A DNA stretch of 64,000 bases from Mesostigma viride (taxonomy: Eukaryota > Streptophyta > Mesostigmatophyceae > Mesostigmatales > Mesostigmataceae): contig RPFO01000027.1 of the NCBI GenBank assembly GCA_009746045.1, positions 2,526,733-2,590,732 on the forward strand, in the 5' to 3' direction. The notes under the pieces were generated by a model that did not search any database, was not told where the DNA came from, and saw only the letters and a program-made list of their open reading frames with translations. Positions 60,890 to 64,000 of this stretch are shown here, one piece after another; positions within the stretch are counted from its first letter, which is position 1, and every line of letters starts with the position of its first letter. The translations under genes were made by a program, and so were the position numbers.

Positions 60890-62291
60890 GGGAGGAGGAG
60901 GTAGTGCAGCCAGGGCGTCGACGGCGAGTGACGCATGGCTGTGCGAGCGACACGGAGTACGCGCGCCTGAGCGTGCCGCTGGCGGAGACCGGGATGACAG
61001 AGTATAGCGAGGAGGAGCCCCCGGTCACCAACGGCCTGTTCGGCGTGCCCAAGCGCGATCCAGGGGTGGTGGACCCGTCAGCCCAGCGCCAGCGACTCAT
61101 CTGCAACATGGTGCAGAGCAACGACAAGTTCCTCACCCCTGGCGGCTGTTACCTGCCACATGTGGGGGCGGTGGCCGAGATGGCAGGGGGCGCGCCCAGC
61201 TACTCGAGCAAAACGGACCTGGAGACGTACTACTACCGCTTCTCCGTGCCAACGGAGTGGCGGAAGTGGTTCGCGCTGCCCCCAGTCCGGTCGGACGAGG
61301 TCGGCCAGCCCGGGGAGCGCCGCCGGCTCTATCCCAGGTTCCGTGTTCTGGTGATGGGGTGGTCTCACTCGGTCCTGCTGGCGCAGGTGGCGCACATGCA
61401 GACCCTGTTCGGGCCGGGGAAGCTGAACCCCGGGCTGAGTGTGAGCGTCCCGATGCATCAGCTCGGGGTGCGCACAGTGCGTGAGGGAGGACGGGAGTGG
61501 GTGGAGTTGGTGGGGGCCGCCGAACTTGACTGGCAGCTGCAGCCCGAGGACCCTCCTCGGCCGGCGCAGTTGGTCATGATTGACGACCTGGGCACCACAC
61601 ACGCGCGCAGCGCAGCGGAGGCGAACGCGCTGCTGGACCGCGCATGCACCGAGTGCTACGCGCCAGCTGGCCTGGTGGTGAATGAGAAAAAGGTCGAGCG
61701 GGCGCGGGAGGGTCAAGCTTTTGAGATCCTGGGCATCGAATTTCACCAAGATGGAAGCTTGTGGCCGTCGGCGAAGCGACTGGCCCTCCTGGTCCACGAC
61801 ACCGAGGCGGTGCTGGCCCGGGGACGTGCAAGCTACCATGAGTTGGCCTCCCTACTGGGACGCTGGGTATGGATCCAGCTGCTGCGCAGGAGTCTGTTAA
61901 GCACCTGGTTCCACGCCTACATGATGCTCCACCAAGTGCTGGCCCTCCGCAAGGGAGGACGCTTCCAACTCTGGGCAAGTGTGCGCCGGGAGCTCTGGGC
62001 GACTGTTTGCCTGGCTCCCCTGGTGCATGCGCAGCGCAACCAGCCGCTGGACACCACCGTCGTGGCCAGTGACGCGTCGAGCCGGGGCTCCGGTGTGGTG
62101 TACGCCCGTCTGGCAGAGGCAGACGTGAAAGCTTTGTCCAACTGCCGTGAGATGAAGGGGTGGAAGACTCTGTGTGTCGGGTCGGAAGAGGTCGGTGTGG
62201 AGCGAACGGGGGAGAGGGAACATCGGGCGGTGGCGACCGCCCGCTGGCGTGTGGCGGTGAAACACCGGTGGAGGGACGCGGGGGCGCACAT
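60890..62291 (+). CDS. RT and RNase H part of Y (unbroken D1 frame)
   Basis: This is the only D1 copy in the window with an unbroken RT-to-RNase H frame. It runs from REEEVVQPGRRRRVTHGC through KTDLETYYYRF, VLVMGWSHS, MIDDLG, REGQAFEILGIEF, TVVASDASSRGSG and CREMKGWKTLC to GAHI. It shows that the REG-KLW shift in D1-1 and D1-2 is a defect and gives the ancestral frame. Confidence 0.85.
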
Positions 62292-62980
62292 TGTAACGAA
62301 CCCATCCGGGTCGTGCGAAAGATCCTATGTTAGGGTGGTTAATATGGAAATCTGGGTCAACCGCTCACCACTCTCCGGGAGTGGTATTAACGGAGCAGTT
62401 GCGGCATTTACACTGCTACGGCTCACGGTGATTAATATTGCATTAATCTACACAACCCACATTCAGGATAGAGCCACCAAATGCAGTTGGAATTATGCCC
62501 CAGGTTCAGACAGGTGATAACACACACTTTATTCCGAACCAAGAGGACGAGACTCTCGTCCTCGGACCAATTTCACCTAGGTCTGCCACCAAGCTGGCAA
62601 GGGGCGCCGACATGGCGCCGACCTTCCAGCGAATTCCAAAGCATGCAGTCCACACAAGATCCTCGGGTCGACATCGACCCCCGCCAGCTGGCTACAGAAT
62701 CCACGCATGAGTACAATATCTCAACCAGCTGTAAAGTACGCAGCGCGGCGCGAATGCACCGGCCTACTAGCTCTAGAAGATCTCGAACATCAACCTAGGC
62801 CCAAAATAACCGGTCCGAATCACACAAACTATCATAGTTCCATACAAAAATCCTGACCAAGGGACAATTCCCAAATTAAGTCCCGAAATGAATCCCAAAG
62901 TCCTACGGACTATGACAACAAGCCAAAATACATAATTTATTCCATTGTTGCGCCCGTTCCAAAGGGTCGGGTTCGCAACA
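62292..62980 (-). repeat. LTR of element G3
   Basis: 689 bp with inverted ends TGTAACGAACCC / GGGTTCGCAACA. A polypurine tract on the minus strand follows at 62981-63001, so this is the 3' LTR of a minus-strand element that continues beyond the window. The duplication cannot be checked. Confidence 0.72.
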
Positions 62981-63001
62981 CTCCTCCCCCTCCCCGGGGG
63001 A
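62981..63001 (-). other. G3 polypurine tract
   Basis: GGGGGAGGGGGAGGAG on the minus strand, next to the LTR. Confidence 0.65.
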
Positions 63002-63260
63002 CGGTAGTCCCTACCGTCATGTAGATAAGGCCCAGCAACTAAAGGGAGAAAGCACACAACAAACATGTTACTAACCACACATGGTTACTCTACTTGCCTC
63101 GCAGGGCAAAAATTCAGGTTGACCATAGGGGTACTATGTCCCAGCCCATGTTCACCCATCAGACTAGTAAAACCAATTCCCCCAGAACTTGCCACACAAG
63201 GACAAGTTTTGACGTAGTCAAATAGTGGAATTCTTCCAACCACACTTCCGACCTTCTTGG
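63002..63260. other. G3 3' untranslated region
   Basis: No supported ORF or repeat. Confidence 0.4.
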
Positions 63261-63995
63261 TCAGCGGCCGTGGTTTCGCCGGCGATTCGCGGGATCCGGG
63301 GCCTTCTCATTTCGTTGTTGGCAGGCCCGCTGGTATGCCCGCTCTCCAATCTCTGTGGCCTGTGGACCACGGGTCCCAGGGTACGCCAAGAGCTCCTCCT
63401 CGAACGCCCACTGCTCCGGTCTGCCTGCATCGCGCCGCCCCAAAAGAGAGAGGCGGGTCCACGAGCCGAGAGGCCACATGGCCAAGAAGGCCGCCAGGTA
63501 CTCCGGAATCGTGAAGAGGAGGGTCTTCGCACCCTTGTCCACCACCCCGCAACGGTGGTCCCGAATGTAAGCCTCTCCCATACCCATCATCACCTCAGAC
63601 GCTAGGCTCCAATCAATCCAAGTGTTCTCGTCCACGCTCATGTCCAGGAAGTCAGGAGCCGTCGCGTGCAGGAACGCTGGCGCGTCCGGGGCCAGCTTCG
63701 GAGGCCCCACCAAACGGGTTTCGCCCGCCACCCGGTAGGTCCAGTTGTCCCCCTCGGGCGCATAGCGCGTCACCCTCCCAACCGTGAAGGGGAGATTTTC
63801 CCCAGGGACGAATGGTCGTGGACGTCGGAGGGGAATCCTCGGGTACAGACGTACGCGCAGCAGCTCCAGATAGGCGCCCCGGTCCTTGTAGCACCACGGT
63901 CCCGCCGAGAACACCAGGTCATAGTCCGCATACTCCTGTGGTGATCGGGGTTGGACCGGCGCGTCCGCACTCCAATCCACCCCCAATATTTCCAT
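63261..63995 (-). CDS. Last ORF of G3, unknown protein (244 aa or longer)
   Basis: The frame from the ATG at 63995 (MEILGVDWSADAPVQPRS) to the TGA at 63261 is open and may begin further right. It is rich in Arg, Pro and aromatic residues with short conserved-looking strings (DLVFSAGPWCYKDRGAYLELL, FTVGRVTRYAPEGDNWTYRV) and a basic C-terminus (NRRRNHGR). Its place next to the 3' LTR makes it the 3'-most gene of an LTR element, like the extra ORF of G1. I recognise no domain; it does not look like integrase, RNase H or chromodomain. Confidence 0.55.
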   Translation of the reverse strand: MEILGVDWSADAPVQPRSPQEYADYDLVFSAGPWCYKDRGAYLELLRVRLYPRIPLRRPRPFVPGENLPFTVGRVTRYAPEGDNWTYRVAGETRLVGPPKLAPDAPAFLHATAPDFLDMSVDENTWIDWSLASEVMMGMGEAYIRDHRCGVVDKGAKTLLFTIPEYLAAFLAMWPLGSWTRLSLLGRRDAGRPEQWAFEEELLAYPGTRGPQATEIGERAYQRACQQRNEKAPDPANRRRNHGR

Positions 63996-64000
63996 ACGAG

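Larger units (their letters stand above)
60413..62291 (+). mobile_element. Y, gag-deleted D1 element in opposite orientation
   Basis: A1 (60413-60889) joins directly to the RT codons REEEVVQPG, skipping the leader, gag and pol N-terminus (about 2.6 kb in D1-1). The joint lies in a shared TTTTGAGGG, a microhomology deletion. The element is cut at 62291 by the LTR of G3, inside RNase H at GAHI. Confidence 0.83.

Overview
This window reads as a eukaryotic nuclear sequence made almost entirely of nested transposable elements. I find no convincing host gene, rRNA, tRNA or CRISPR array. The element types (DIRS-like tyrosine-recombinase retrotransposons with split direct repeats, Ty1/copia and Ty3/gypsy LTR elements, hAT and TTAA-specific DNA transposons), the GC-rich codon use of the retroelements against AT-rich spacers, and TGTAA motifs near the 3' ends of some elements suggest an alga with a large repeat-rich genome, most likely green. 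That placement is an inference with low to moderate confidence.

Layout. (1) 1-16735: one DIRS-like element, D1-2 (minus strand), runs off the left edge. It is interrupted by a TIR element, E1 (1049-1833), by a second complete DIRS-like copy, D1-1 (2060-8162), and by two abutting TTAA-flanked elements, T1a and T1b (12022-16186). (2) 16736-19380: unassigned AT-rich sequence and a minisatellite. (3) 19529-37849: remains of a hAT transposase gene appear at both ends (C-terminus near 19.5-19.9 kb, N-terminal BED finger near 37.2-37.8 kb). Between them lie E2, T2 (carrying the recent copia-type element C2), the DIRS-like element D2 (carrying a hAT derivative with an 8-bp duplication), an inverted D2 terminus and the 3' end of a third DIRS family, D3. 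(4) 38.0-40.2 kb: hexamer repeats and the probable 3' LTR region of gypsy element G2. (5) 40256-57214: gypsy chromovirus G1, with nearly identical LTRs, interrupted inside its integrase by copia-like C1 (43357-50834). (6) 57215-59414: the RNase H-integrase-PHD part of G2, cut by a 293-bp DIRS mini-unit. (7) 59415-62291: the 3' end of a D1 element (X) and an inverted, gag-deleted D1 copy (Y). (8) 62292-64000: LTR and last ORF of another LTR element, G3.

The most notable signal is in the DIRS-like pol. A 2A-type ribosome-skipping peptide, ending DVESNPGP, lies exactly between the reverse transcriptase-RNase H part and the tyrosine recombinase. It is present in D1-1, D1-2 and D2, and D1 and D2 differ there at 7 of 13 codons, all synonymously. 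This implies that the recombinase is released from the polyprotein co-translationally. All three DIRS families here have the A1-body-B1-A2-B2 layout of PAT/TOC-type elements, and a C-rich linker at the A2-B2 junction (G-quadruplex motif on the antisense strand) recurs in all three.

Other unusual items are a PHD finger at the C-terminus of the G2 integrase, readable only when two insertions are removed; a copia-like element with the order gag-integrase-protease-RT-RNase H; an unexplained extra ORF behind the G1 chromodomain; a recently moved gag-protease-only copia element; and TTAA elements with exact empty sites elsewhere in the window and conserved tiny ORFs. Many frameshifts fall in homopolymers, so some may be assembly indels rather than genuine decay.
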